From the NCBI GenBank assembly GCA_963787415.1, contig CAWBCO010000001.1, positions 248,001-312,000 of the forward strand: a stretch of DNA of 64,000 nucleotides. Direction: 5' to 3'. A program made the translations under genes and the position numbers. The notes beneath the pieces were generated by a model that saw only the letters and a list, made by a program, of their open reading frames with translations, was not told the origin of the DNA and ran no database searches. Shown piece by piece: positions 7,951 to 15,552 of the stretch; positions within the stretch are counted from its first letter, which is position 1; each line of letters starts with the position of its first letter. Origin of the DNA: CAVUWL01 sp963787415 (GTDB lineage Bacteria > Actinomycetota > Thermoleophilia > Solirubrobacterales > 70-9).

Positions 7951-9093
7951 GTGAAGATCGAACCGATGGGGACGGTCCCCGAGGGGCTGGATCAGGATTC
8001 GGGTGAGCAGTCGTTCGCGGACTCAGAGGAGCTCCGCGGGTTGATTGCGTTGGGCCGGGAACGCGGCTACCTGACCTTCGAGCAGATCGCCGCCACCCTC
8101 GAGGAGGTCGAGGTGACCAAGGAGCAGGTCACCAAACTCCACGCCCAGCTCGTCGATCACGGGGTCGACGTGATCGCTACGGATGGAGTCAGTGCCTATA
8201 ACGAGCAGCGTGGCGGAGAGCCGAGCCAAGGTCAGCCGAAAAAACCCGAGCTCGATCTAACGGTCGAGCCGAGCCTCGATTCGCTGCGCCTGTACCTGCG
8301 CTCAATCGGTCAGGTCGAGCTGCTGAGCGCCGCCCAGGAGATCGAACTGGCGAAGCGAATCGAGCGCGGCGACATGCTTGCCAAGCGGCAGATGGTGGAG
8401 GCAAACCTGCGCCTTGTGGTCTCGATCGCCAAAGGCTATCTGGGTCGCGGATTGAGCTTCCTCGATCTGATCCAGGAGGGTTCGCTTGGCCTGATCCGAG
8501 CCGTGGAGAAGTTTGATTACCGTCGTGGCTACAAGTTCTCAACCTATGCGACCTGGTGGATCCGCCAGGCGGTGACCAGGGCGATTGCAGACAAGGCGCG
8601 GACGATCCGAATCCCCGTTCACATGGTCGAGAAGCTCAACCGGGTCGCCCACGTCGAACGCCAGCTTGTCCAAAGGCTCGGACGAGAGCCGGAGCCGGCG
8701 GAGATCGGCGAGGAGCTGCGCTGGTCGGTGCGAGAGGTGCGCGATATCCTCAGGGTGGCCCAGCTCCCGGTCTCCCTTGAGAAACCAGTTGGCGATGAGG
8801 ATGAATCAGAGCTCGGCGATTTTGTTGCCGATGACGCCGTCTCGGAGCCCTTTGAGGAAGCGAGCGAACACCTGCAAAAGGAGGGTGTGCGCAAGGCGCT
8901 CAATGCGCTTCCCGAGCGCGAGCGACAGGTGATCGAGTTGCGCTACGGCCTCTCCGGTCTGGAGCCGCTCACGCTTGAGGAGGTGGGCCGCACCTTTGGC
9001 GTCACCCGCGAGCGGATCCGCCAGATCGAGAACAACACGCTGAAAAAACTGAAGCGCCTACCGGAGGCGCAGATGCTGCGTGAGGCGAGCTAG
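7951..9093 (+). CDS. rpoD: Primary RNA polymerase sigma factor (RpoD/SigA type)
   Basis: It directs RNA polymerase to housekeeping promoters. The 380-residue product has a small region 1.1-like helical domain at about 25-70, then region 1.2 (SLRLYLRSIGQVELLSAAQE). Region 2 follows with core-binding and -10-recognition sequences FSTYATWWIRQAVTRAIAD, then region 3, then region 4.2 (LTLEEVGRTFGVTRERIRQI) for -35 contact. It lacks the long acidic/lysine-rich N-terminus of many actinobacterial SigA proteins. GGAGG lies two bases before GTG 7951, which is close; the ATG at 7966 is a possible alternative. The stop overlaps the convergent oxidoreductase gene. Confidence 0.93.
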   Translation: MKIEPMGTVPEGLDQDSGEQSFADSEELRGLIALGRERGYLTFEQIAATLEEVEVTKEQVTKLHAQLVDHGVDVIATDGVSAYNEQRGGEPSQGQPKKPELDLTVEPSLDSLRLYLRSIGQVELLSAAQEIELAKRIERGDMLAKRQMVEANLRLVVSIAKGYLGRGLSFLDLIQEGSLGLIRAVEKFDYRRGYKFSTYATWWIRQAVTRAIADKARTIRIPVHMVEKLNRVAHVERQLVQRLGREPEPAEIGEELRWSVREVRDILRVAQLPVSLEKPVGDEDESELGDFVADDAVSEPFEEASEHLQKEGVRKALNALPERERQVIELRYGLSGLEPLTLEEVGRTFGVTRERIRQIENNTLKKLKRLPEAQMLREAS

Positions 9094-9548
9094 CACGGCT
9101 CAAGGATGAAGAGCGCGATGTTGCGCGCCGTCTTCTCCTCATAATTGTCAAAACCGGCGTACTGTTGATTCGCACTGCGCCACAGCTTGGCCCGCTCTTC
9201 GCCCTCGGCGACCCGCGCTTTCACGGGGCGGCGCTCGCGGCCGATCTCGATCTCGGCCGCCGGGTTTGCCTGCAGGTTCAGCGACCAGGCTGGCGTGCGG
9301 GGATTGCCCGCGTTGGAGCCGATCACGATCAGCCGCTCGGAATCGGCCAGATAGAGGACCGGCACGGTCCGCTTCTTTCCCGATCGACGTCCGGTGGTGC
9401 TCAGCAGCAAGACCGGCGCCTTGCCGACATGTGCACCCAGGCGCCCGCCGCTGGCGCGGTAAAGCGGCACATTCAGCTTCCCGATCCATCGCAACCCGGT
9501 GGCGCCGAGCGACATTGAGAAGCGTGCCCAGCCGCGATCGCTGATCAT
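9090..9548 (-). CDS. Deazaflavin (F420)-dependent nitroreductase family protein (Ddn-like)
   Basis: A 152-residue split-beta-barrel protein of the Ddn/DUF385 family. Characteristic parts are LNVPLYRASGGRLGAHVGKAP, LLLSTTGRRSGKKRTVPVLY, which contacts the deazaflavin phosphate, and SNAGNPRTPAWSLNLQANP. These proteins use reduced F420 to reduce quinones or nitro compounds, so its presence implies F420 in this organism. The frame is open further upstream, but ATG 9548 fits the family N-terminus. GATACT lies seven bases before it, a near-match to the leaderless pattern seen elsewhere in the window. It overlaps the end of the sigma factor gene by four bases. Confidence 0.87.
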   Translation of the reverse strand: MISDRGWARFSMSLGATGLRWIGKLNVPLYRASGGRLGAHVGKAPVLLLSTTGRRSGKKRTVPVLYLADSERLIVIGSNAGNPRTPAWSLNLQANPAAEIEIGRERRPVKARVAEGEERAKLWRSANQQYAGFDNYEEKTARNIALFILEPC

Positions 9549-9623
9549 GGCAGCGAGTATCGCACCCCACCGGGTTTCCTCGAGCTTCTCTGATTGGCCC
9601 TCCGGGAAAGCACCGTCGCGGGG

Positions 9624-9629
9624 TAGTGT
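9624..9629 (+). promoter_or_regulatory. -10 box of leaderless promoter (gene at 9637)
   Basis: TAGTGT, then seven bases, then ATG 9637. No Shine-Dalgarno sequence is present in between. Confidence 0.45.
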
Positions 9630-9636
9630 GTGCTCG

Positions 9637-10011
9637 ATGAGTGGGCCGCATCCGTTTCGCCGCGCCGCCGAGCGCAAGGACCTCGAGTTGCTGAGCGAGA
9701 CCCTGAGGGAGGACGTCGTGCTTCATAGCCCGATCCTTTTCCGCGGCTTTGAGGGCCGCGAGCTCGTTGCCGAGGTCCTCACCCACGTAGCGGCGACGCT
9801 CGAGGAGCTGACCTACGTCGGGGAATTGGCGAGCGAGCGCAGCGTTGCCCTGCGCTTCAAGGCTCGGGTCGAGGATCGCGAGCTTGAGGGAATCGACTTC
9901 CTTGAGCTTGACGAGGAGGGCCGCGTTGCGGAGCTGACCGTGTTCATGCGGCCGATGTCGGCACTCACCCGCTTCAACGAGAAAATGTCCGCGCGCCTGG
10001 GCGTTACCTGA
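9637..10011 (+). CDS. SnoaL/NTF2-like small protein
   Basis: The 124-residue product has the pattern of the NTF2-like cone fold. An N-terminal helix is followed by LREDVVLHSPILFRGFEGRELV, in which a polar cavity residue and a turn follow the first strand. Three long strands (ALRFKARVEDRELEGIDFLEL, EGRVAELTVFMRP) close the fold. Family members are ligand-binding proteins or small isomerases and hydrolases; no specific substrate can be named. The frame is open further upstream, but ATG 9637 has a TAGTGT -10 box seven bases before it, supporting this start. It is divergent from the Ddn-like gene. Confidence 0.65.
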   Translation: MSGPHPFRRAAERKDLELLSETLREDVVLHSPILFRGFEGRELVAEVLTHVAATLEELTYVGELASERSVALRFKARVEDRELEGIDFLELDEEGRVAELTVFMRPMSALTRFNEKMSARLGVT

Positions 10012-10036
10012 ACTTCGCCTCTTTGCCCTCTACAAT
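10008..10036 (+). promoter_or_regulatory. Promoter of tRNA-Tyr
   Basis: CTGAAC (-35, 10008-10013), a 17-base spacer and TACAAT (-10, 10031-10036). Transcription would start near 10043, about ten bases before the mature tRNA. The promoter probably also drives the SDR and MerR genes behind the tRNA. Confidence 0.6.
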
Positions 10037-10053
10037 CGCCTCGCAGTAGCCTT

Positions 10054-10135
10054 GGGGGAGTGTCCGAGTGGTTAAAGGAGACTGGCTGTAAACCAGTTGG
10101 CTATGCCTACGCAGGTTCGAATCCTGCCTCCCCCA
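10054..10135 (+). tRNA. tRNA-Tyr (anticodon GTA)
   Basis: An 82-base tRNA with acceptor arms GGGGGAG and CTCCCCC, anticodon stem ACTGG/CCAGT around CTGTAAA, a long variable arm typical of tyrosine tRNAs, T arm GCAGG/CCTGC with TTCGAAT, and discriminator A. The anticodon is GTA. CCA is not encoded. An SDR start codon begins just one base after the discriminator. Confidence 0.97.
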
Positions 10136-10136
10136 T

Positions 10137-10844
10137 ATGAGCGCTCTCGATCAACGCGTGGTCGCGATCGCCGGAGTTGGAGGTGGACTAGGACCGGTTC
10201 TCACCGAGCGCCTGATCGCCGCCGGCGCGGTGGTTGGCGGAACAGATCGCAACCAGGAAGAGCTCGATCGACTGGGCCAGGGAATTGCAGCCCAGCGTTG
10301 GGATGGTCGCGCAGTCGACCTGCTCGACGAGGCCGCCACCCGCGAGTGGTGTGAGGCGCTGGTCGAGCGCTTCGGGCGAGTCGACGCGCTGATCCACCTC
10401 GTCGGCGGCTGGCGCGGCGGGCAGCCCCTGCAGGAGGAGCCGCTCTCTGACTGGGATCTCCTGCATGACCTGCTGATCCGCACGGTTCAGCACACGACCC
10501 GCGCCTTTCACGACCAGCTTGCGGCAAGCCCCCACGGACGCTTCGTCCTTGTCTCCGCCAAGCAGGCGCAGTCGCCCTCCAATACCAACGCTGCCTATGC
10601 GGCCGCCAAGGCGGCAGCCGAGGCCTGGACGCTGGCGCTTGCTGACGGCTTCACGGCGAGCGCCGCGACCGCCAATATCGTCGTCGTTGAGGCGATCCTC
10701 ACGGACCGTATGCGGGAGGAGAATCCCGGCAAGGAGTTCCCCACCTTCACCAGCGCCGAGCAGATCGCCGAGGGGATAATTTTTCTTTGCTCTGATGCAG
10801 CGGAAAAGATGAATGGGCAGCGGCTCGCACTAACGGTGGGTTGA
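10137..10844 (+). CDS. Short-chain dehydrogenase/reductase
   Basis: A 235-residue SDR. The N-terminal Rossmann motif is GVGGGLG (about residues 13-19), a variant of TGxxxGIG. The catalytic part has LVSAKQAQ with Ser, then NAAYAAAKAA with the Tyr-x3-Lys pair. The C-terminal FLCSDAAEKMNGQRLALTVG matches the usual SDR end. The substrate is unknown. ATG 10137 lies one base after the mature tRNA-Tyr, with no room for a ribosome-binding site, so the message must come from the tRNA transcript. The stop overlaps the start of the MerR gene. Confidence 0.85.
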   Translation: MSALDQRVVAIAGVGGGLGPVLTERLIAAGAVVGGTDRNQEELDRLGQGIAAQRWDGRAVDLLDEAATREWCEALVERFGRVDALIHLVGGWRGGQPLQEEPLSDWDLLHDLLIRTVQHTTRAFHDQLAASPHGRFVLVSAKQAQSPSNTNAAYAAAKAAAEAWTLALADGFTASAATANIVVVEAILTDRMREENPGKEFPTFTSAEQIAEGIIFLCSDAAEKMNGQRLALTVG

Positions 10845-11620
10845 TGAGCAAACAGGCTGAGCTTGCCGGCAAAATGACGATCGGGGAGCTCGCCCGTCGC
10901 ACCGGGATGACGGTTCGCAATATCCGCGCCCATCAGACCCGTGGTCTGCTGCCGCCCCCCCAGGTACAAGGTCGCACCGGCTATTACGGTGAGGATCACG
11001 TTGCCCGCATCGCCCTCACTCGCGAGATGCAAGCCGACGGTCTCAACCTGGAGGCGATCCGGCGCTTGCTCGAAGGAGCCGATGAAAGCGGCACCGAGAT
11101 CCTCGACTTCACCCGCGCCCTGCGCGTGCCCTATGAACTCGAGGCGCCCGAGATCGTTGCGGCCAAGGAGTTGGCAAGGCCGGGGGAAGCAGAGCCCGAC
11201 CCAGCATTCCTGCGGCGAGCCGAGAAGCTGGGTGTCCTGCGGGCGCTTCCCGACGGGCGAATCGAGGTGATCAGCCCCCGATTGCAGCGCTCGGCCGCGG
11301 CATTGATTGAGCTCGGAGTCAGCCCCAACGCGGCGCTGGTCACCGCTGAAAAGCTGCGCCGCCAAGCCGAGGGAGCGGCTCGGGCCTTCGTCGATCTCTT
11401 CGTGACTGAGATCTGGGAGCCGTTTGAGAAGGCCGGGCGCCCCGAGCATGACTGGCCGAAAGTCCGCGAGGCTTTGGATCGAATGCGCCCGCTTGCCTCG
11501 AGTGCCCTGCTCGCGATCTTTCAGATCACGATGAGCGAGGCGACCGATAAGGCCAGCGAACGCACCCTTCAGGTCGCGGCCGGAAGGTCACCGAAGCGCA
11601 AGAAGCGCCGCCGACGCTGA
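10844..11620 (+). CDS. MerR family transcriptional regulator
   Basis: A 258-residue regulator. The winged helix-turn-helix at about residues 11-70 reads MTIGELARRTGMTVRNIRAHQTRGLLPPP and then GRTGYYGEDHVARI, both typical of MerR. The long C-terminal half is mostly helical, lacks the cysteines of metal sensors and ends in a basic stretch (KRKKRRRR). The ligand is unknown. ATG 10844 shares its A with the SDR stop, so the two are translationally coupled; the SDR may be in its regulon. Confidence 0.85.
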   Translation: MSKQAELAGKMTIGELARRTGMTVRNIRAHQTRGLLPPPQVQGRTGYYGEDHVARIALTREMQADGLNLEAIRRLLEGADESGTEILDFTRALRVPYELEAPEIVAAKELARPGEAEPDPAFLRRAEKLGVLRALPDGRIEVISPRLQRSAAALIELGVSPNAALVTAEKLRRQAEGAARAFVDLFVTEIWEPFEKAGRPEHDWPKVREALDRMRPLASSALLAIFQITMSEATDKASERTLQVAAGRSPKRKKRRRR

Positions 11621-11717
11621 GGGGGGAGCCCTCCGCGTCTTCGGGAGCGAGTGGGTGAGGCCAGAAATGCCGGACTTTGCGTTCGGCAGCGTCGGGCGAG
11701 TCCCTGGCCGCGCCGCG

Positions 11718-11723
11718 TAGTCT
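11718..11723 (+). promoter_or_regulatory. -10 box of leaderless promoter (dCTP deaminase gene)
   Basis: TAGTCT, then six bases (CTGGCG), then ATG 11730. No ribosome-binding site. Confidence 0.45.
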
Positions 11724-11729
11724 CTGGCG

Positions 11730-12908
11730 ATGGTTCAGGCAAGCAGCGAGGGGGCCAGCGTGGCCGATACCCAAGGGGGCGCTGGGGCGGATGGCGTGCT
11801 TCCCTCCCAGCAGCTGAGCCGAGCGATTGAGGCCGACTGGGTGACCTCGGGTGAATATCGAATCCGCCCCGAGGCAATCCAGCCGGCGAGCATCGACATG
11901 CGCCTGGGCGACTTCGCATGGGCCCTGCGATGCAGCTTCTTGCCCGATGTCGATTCGACCGTGGAAGAGAAGATCGAGGGGCTCGCCTTCCAAAAAGTTG
12001 ATCTCCGAGATGGGGCGGTGCTGGAGCGCGATCGTCCCTACCTGGTGCCGCTGATAGAGGAGCTTTGCTTGCCGCAGGGAGTCCGCGCCAAGGCGAATCC
12101 AAAGAGCTCGACCGGGCGTCTGGATGTCTTTACCAGGGTGATCACAGACCGCCACCATCGCTTCGATGAGATCCAACCCGGGTACCGAGGCAAGCTTTAC
12201 CTGGAGATCGTCCCTCGTTCCTTTGCGATCCAGGTAAAGACCGGACTCTCGCTGAACCAGCTGCGCTTGGCCCGCGGCGATACGCGGCTCCGGGACGCAG
12301 ACATCCGCCGACTCCAGGCCGAGTTTCCGCTGCTCTACCTGGACTCCCACGCCCTGCGTGAGTCCGAGCTGGCGCTCGCCGATGGGCTTTTTCTGAGCGT
12401 CGATCTCTCCGGACCGCCAGATCGGGTCGTCGGCTACCGGGCAAAGAAGAACAGCCTTCCGGTTGATCTCTCCCGCATCCGCGCCTATCGCTGGACCGAC
12501 TACTGGGACCCGGTTTTCCCCGAGTCGGGCGGGCGAATCGTCTTGGAGCCCGAGATCTTTTATCTGCTGCTCTCCGCCGAGGGGGTCTGCATCCCACCCC
12601 AGATCGCCGCCGAGATGATGGCCTATGACCCGACCGCGGGAGAGCTCCGCACCCATTACGCGGGCTTCTTTGACCCCGGCTTTGGCTATGACCCCGGGGG
12701 CGATCGCCACGGCAGCCGCGCGGCCCTGGAGGTGCGGGCGCGGGACGTCTCCTTTATGGTCGAGCATCGCCAGCCCGTCTGCAAACTCGGGCTGGAAGCG
12801 ATGGCGGCCCCGGCCGAGCGCCTCTACGGTCAGGGACTCGGCTCCAACTATCAGGGCCAGGTCACGATGCTGAGCAAGCACTTCGAGGAGCAGACGGCGG
12901 GCGCCTGA
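11730..12908 (+). CDS. dcd: 2'-Deoxycytidine 5'-triphosphate deaminase, long (two-domain) type
   Basis: The enzyme converts dCTP to dUTP on the way to dTTP. The 392-residue product is about twice the length of the common Dcd. It appears to contain two dUTPase-like beta domains. The first has IRPEAIQPASIDMRLG and the active-site segment ANPKSSTGRLDVFTR; the second has YRWTDYWDPVF, EIFYLLLSAEGVCIPPQIAAEM and the C-terminal YGQGLGSNYQGQ. This matches the long family known mainly from proteobacteria and some actinobacteria. Whether the second half is catalytic cannot be judged. A TAGTCT box six bases before ATG 11730 suggests a leaderless mRNA. Confidence 0.85.
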   Translation: MVQASSEGASVADTQGGAGADGVLPSQQLSRAIEADWVTSGEYRIRPEAIQPASIDMRLGDFAWALRCSFLPDVDSTVEEKIEGLAFQKVDLRDGAVLERDRPYLVPLIEELCLPQGVRAKANPKSSTGRLDVFTRVITDRHHRFDEIQPGYRGKLYLEIVPRSFAIQVKTGLSLNQLRLARGDTRLRDADIRRLQAEFPLLYLDSHALRESELALADGLFLSVDLSGPPDRVVGYRAKKNSLPVDLSRIRAYRWTDYWDPVFPESGGRIVLEPEIFYLLLSAEGVCIPPQIAAEMMAYDPTAGELRTHYAGFFDPGFGYDPGGDRHGSRAALEVRARDVSFMVEHRQPVCKLGLEAMAAPAERLYGQGLGSNYQGQVTMLSKHFEEQTAGA

Positions 12909-12964
12909 ACGAGCTGGTCGAGATCGCGAGCGCCGGCGTCTGGGCTCGGGAGGGTTGGGCCCGC

Positions 12965-13441
12965 CTAGCGGGGCGGTCCGCTCGTCGCATCTCCTATTTC
13001 GAGCTCGCGCAGACGTCCCTGCACCCGCTTTCGTCTCACCAGCAGCTCTCGTTCGAGCCCGGCGATCTGATCGCGGCGGCGGCGAGCAAGCTCGAGCTGG
13101 CGGGCGATGTGGCCAAGTGACTCCTCGAGGATCTGGCGGCGCCGAACCGGATCCTCGACTCCACTGCTCCACTCGCGCCGGAGCGCCCCGCGGGCATCCT
13201 CGGCCTCGACTAGCTCCTTTAGCCCCTCTAAAGAGACGCCGAACAGGTCTTTCAACCGCAGCATCTCGGTCAGCCGCTCGACATCGGCCTCGGCATAGGT
13301 GCGGTGGGCGCCGGGCTCGCGCCCACTCGCCGCCGGCAAAAGGCCGATCTCCTCGTAGTAGCGGATCGTGCGCGGCGTTGTCCCTGCCAGCTTGGCGACG
13401 TCGCCGATGCGCAGCTCGGTGCTTACTCCAGCGCCGCTCAT
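12965..13441 (-). CDS. MerR family transcriptional regulator paired with efflux pump
   Basis: A 158-residue MerR protein. The DNA-binding domain reads LRIGDVAKLAGTTPRTIRYYEEIGLLP (about residues 9-35), followed by the wing HRTYAEADVERLTEMLRLKDLFGVSLEGLKEL. A dimerisation coiled coil rich in Arg and Glu follows (IARQLELARRRRDQIAGLERELL). There are no cysteines, so it probably senses a small molecule, not a metal. It overlaps the upstream MFS gene by four bases (ATGA) and so is made from the same message. It most likely binds the palindrome at 14965-14982 in front of that gene. Confidence 0.9.
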   Translation of the reverse strand: MSGAGVSTELRIGDVAKLAGTTPRTIRYYEEIGLLPAASGREPGAHRTYAEADVERLTEMLRLKDLFGVSLEGLKELVEAEDARGALRREWSSGVEDPVRRRQILEESLGHIARQLELARRRRDQIAGLERELLVRRKRVQGRLRELEIGDATSGPPR

Positions 13442-14976
13442 GGAACCGCCTCGATCTCCTCACGGATCGCCTCTTGGGCAGACCCGATTGACGGACGCGC
13501 CGCTGCGTCCTCGCCGGTCGGGCTGAGGTGCCTTGGGCGCAGCAGCGAGACTCCGGCGCCTAGCAGCGAGGTCGCGGCAAGCACCCACAGGGCCGTGTGC
13601 ATGTTGTTGATGAAAGGCGCTAGCTGGGCTTCGGAGAGGCCTGAGGCGAGCCCGGAGAAGATCTTAAAGAGGATCGCCTTGGGCACCGCGGCGGTGATGA
13701 TGGCAAGGACAAAGGCGATCGAGATGACCGCGCCGGTGTTCTGCAGCATCATCCGAGCGCCGGCAGCGATTCCACGTCGATTGGTGGGTACGGTGCCCAT
13801 CATGGCCGCCGTGTTGGGTGAGTTGAACATTCCGGAGCCGATCCCAACCAGCAAGAGCCACAACATGCTCTGCCAGTAGGGGCTATGTGCCTGCAGCGTG
13901 GTCATCAGCGCCAAGGCCGCGGCGCTGATCACCATCCCCACCGCCGCCAGCATCCGCGACCCGTGGCGATCGGCCCAGATGCCTGCAAGCGGAGAGGCGA
14001 TCAGCATTCCGATTGCCATCGGAGCGAGCTTGATTCCGGCTGTGATCGGGTCATCGCCCTGGGCTCCCTGGTAGTAGAAGACAAAGACGAAGAGCAAAGC
14101 AAAGCGCGAAAGCCCGTTGATAAAGGCGGCGCCGGCGGACGCAGCAAACATCCGATTGCGGAAGATTGTGAGGTCGAGCATCGGAGCCCGGGCGCGACTC
14201 TCGACCCAGACGAAGAGCGGCAGCAAGACCGCGGAGACCGTGAGGCTGCCGATCACGAGTGGTTCGTTCCAGCCCGAGATACCGCCTCGGGAGAGCCCGT
14301 AGACGAGTCCGGTCAGGCCGATGACGAAGGTCAGCGTCCCGAGCACATCGAGACCGCGCTCGACGTCGCGCCTTGAGAGTTCACGCAGGACAAGCCCGCC
14401 CCAGGCCGCGCCCGCCAGGCCGAGTGGAACGTTGAACCAAAAAACCCAGTGCCAGGAGATCGCAACCAGCCCGCCGCCGAGTACCGGGCCGAGTACGAGG
14501 CCAACCGCCGCGACCATGGTGTTGGTACCCATCGCCATGCCCAGCTGCTCTTTGGGGAATGCGTCGGTGACTAGCGCCGCCGCGTTGGCGAAGAGGAAGG
14601 CGCCACCGACGCCTTGCAGAATCCGCCAGGCGATCAGCTCGGTCCCATTGGTGGCGAACCCGGCGCCCAGTGAGGCGGCCGCGAAGACAAGGAAGCCACT
14701 CACGTAGGCCGTCTTGCGACCGAACAGGTCAGAGAGGCGACCCGCGGTGAGGACCAGCACGGTTGAGGAGATCATGTAGGCGAGAATCACCCAGACCAGT
14801 TCCAGGAGGCTGGTGCCAAGCGCACGCTCGAGGTCGGGCAGGGCGATGATCAGGGTTCCCGAGTTGGTCGCAACCAGCAGCATCCCGAGGCTGGTGCAAG
14901 AGAGAGCCCACCACTTGTAGTTCGCGTGATCCGCTGAAACTCCCGCGGAGTTCGGAAACCTCTTTTTTACGTTCAC
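13438..14976 (-). CDS. MFS drug exporter, DHA2 family (EmrB/QacA-like, 14 helices)
   Basis: A 512-residue proton-coupled exporter. It has the loop 2-3 motif GRLSDLFGRKTAYVSGF and the motif C region GPVLGGGLVAISWHWVFWFNVPLGL of antiporters, and about 14 hydrophobic helices. The frame is open to 15051, but that would place a perfect operator palindrome inside the gene. GTG 14976 has TATCGT seven bases upstream and no ribosome-binding site, so a leaderless start there is preferred. It forms an operon with the MerR gene, suggesting inducible multidrug export. Confidence 0.83.
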   Translation of the reverse strand: MNVKKRFPNSAGVSADHANYKWWALSCTSLGMLLVATNSGTLIIALPDLERALGTSLLELVWVILAYMISSTVLVLTAGRLSDLFGRKTAYVSGFLVFAAASLGAGFATNGTELIAWRILQGVGGAFLFANAAALVTDAFPKEQLGMAMGTNTMVAAVGLVLGPVLGGGLVAISWHWVFWFNVPLGLAGAAWGGLVLRELSRRDVERGLDVLGTLTFVIGLTGLVYGLSRGGISGWNEPLVIGSLTVSAVLLPLFVWVESRARAPMLDLTIFRNRMFAASAGAAFINGLSRFALLFVFVFYYQGAQGDDPITAGIKLAPMAIGMLIASPLAGIWADRHGSRMLAAVGMVISAAALALMTTLQAHSPYWQSMLWLLLVGIGSGMFNSPNTAAMMGTVPTNRRGIAAGARMMLQNTGAVISIAFVLAIITAAVPKAILFKIFSGLASGLSEAQLAPFINNMHTALWVLAATSLLGAGVSLLRPRHLSPTGEDAAARPSIGSAQEAIREEIEAVP

Positions 14977-14982
14977 GTAAAA
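14965..14982. promoter_or_regulatory. MerR-type operator palindrome over the efflux gene start
   Basis: TTTTACGT-TC-ACGTAAAA is a perfect 8-bp inverted repeat with a two-base centre, the form of many actinobacterial MerR operators. It covers the inferred transcription start and GTG 14976 and sits just downstream of the TATCGT -10 box. That suggests repression by blocking, in place of the classical spacer-twist activation. Confidence 0.7.
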
Positions 14983-14983
14983 T

Positions 14984-14989
14984 ACGATA
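14984..14989 (-). promoter_or_regulatory. -10 box of leaderless promoter (MFS exporter)
   Basis: TATCGT on the minus strand, then seven bases (ATTTTAC), then GTG 14976. The palindrome at 14965-14982 begins directly after it. Confidence 0.5.
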
Positions 14990-15052
14990 GCGGATCCGAA
15001 TTCAGCTCGATGCCGGGAGTGCCGGGGCAACGAAGGCGGCGCTCCGCCCAAT

Positions 15053-15058
15053 TACGAT
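15053..15058 (+). promoter_or_regulatory. -10 box of leaderless promoter (ytoQ-like gene)
   Basis: TACGAT, then six bases (GCCGGG), then ATG 15065. Confidence 0.45.
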
Positions 15059-15064
15059 GCCGGG

Positions 15065-15526
15065 ATGGCGAGAACCTGGAGCGTCTATCTGGCCGGAGAG
15101 ATCCACTCAGATTGGCGCGGGCAGATCGAGAGCGGCGCAGCTGAGGCGGGCTTGCCGGTCAGCTTCAGCGCGCCGGTAACCGACCACGCTGCCTCCGACG
15201 GGGCGGGGACAGAGACATTGGGAGAGGAGGCAGAGCCATTCTGGCGTGACCACACGGGCGCCGGAGTCAACGCGATTCGCACGCAGACGCTGATCCGCGA
15301 GGCTGACGTCATCGTCGTTCGCTTCGCCGACAAATTCCGCCAGTGGAACGCAGCCTTTGACGCCGGTTACGCCGCTGCTCTTGGCAAGCCAATCATCACC
15401 CTCCACGCCGCCGAGCTCGACCATGCCCTGAAGGAGGTCGACCGAGCCGCTCAGGCGACGGCCCGCAGCGCCGAGCAGGTACTCGATGTCCTTCGCTACG
15501 TGATCTGCGGCCAGCTACCAGGATAG
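15065..15526 (+). CDS. ytoQ: YtoQ family protein
   Basis: A 153-residue protein with the signature start WSVYLAGEIHSDWR of the YtoQ family. This family has a nucleoside deoxyribosyltransferase-like flavodoxin fold but no established function. Supporting features are the ADVIVVRFADKFRQWNAAFDAGYAAALGKPIITLH segment, which resembles the core of that fold, and the usual family length. A TACGAT hexamer six bases before ATG 15065 marks a probable leaderless start. The radical SAM gene follows on the same strand, but has its own regulatory site. Confidence 0.85.
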   Translation: MARTWSVYLAGEIHSDWRGQIESGAAEAGLPVSFSAPVTDHAASDGAGTETLGEEAEPFWRDHTGAGVNAIRTQTLIREADVIVVRFADKFRQWNAAFDAGYAAALGKPIITLHAAELDHALKEVDRAAQATARSAEQVLDVLRYVICGQLPG

Positions 15527-15552
15527 GCGGGCGCTCCAGAAGGAGATTCGAC

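Noticed and set aside
11526..13463. 645-codon open frame on the minus strand
   Set aside because: It lies opposite the dCTP deaminase gene and in another frame of the MerR gene. It is Arg/Pro/Ala-rich without domains, a GC-bias shadow.
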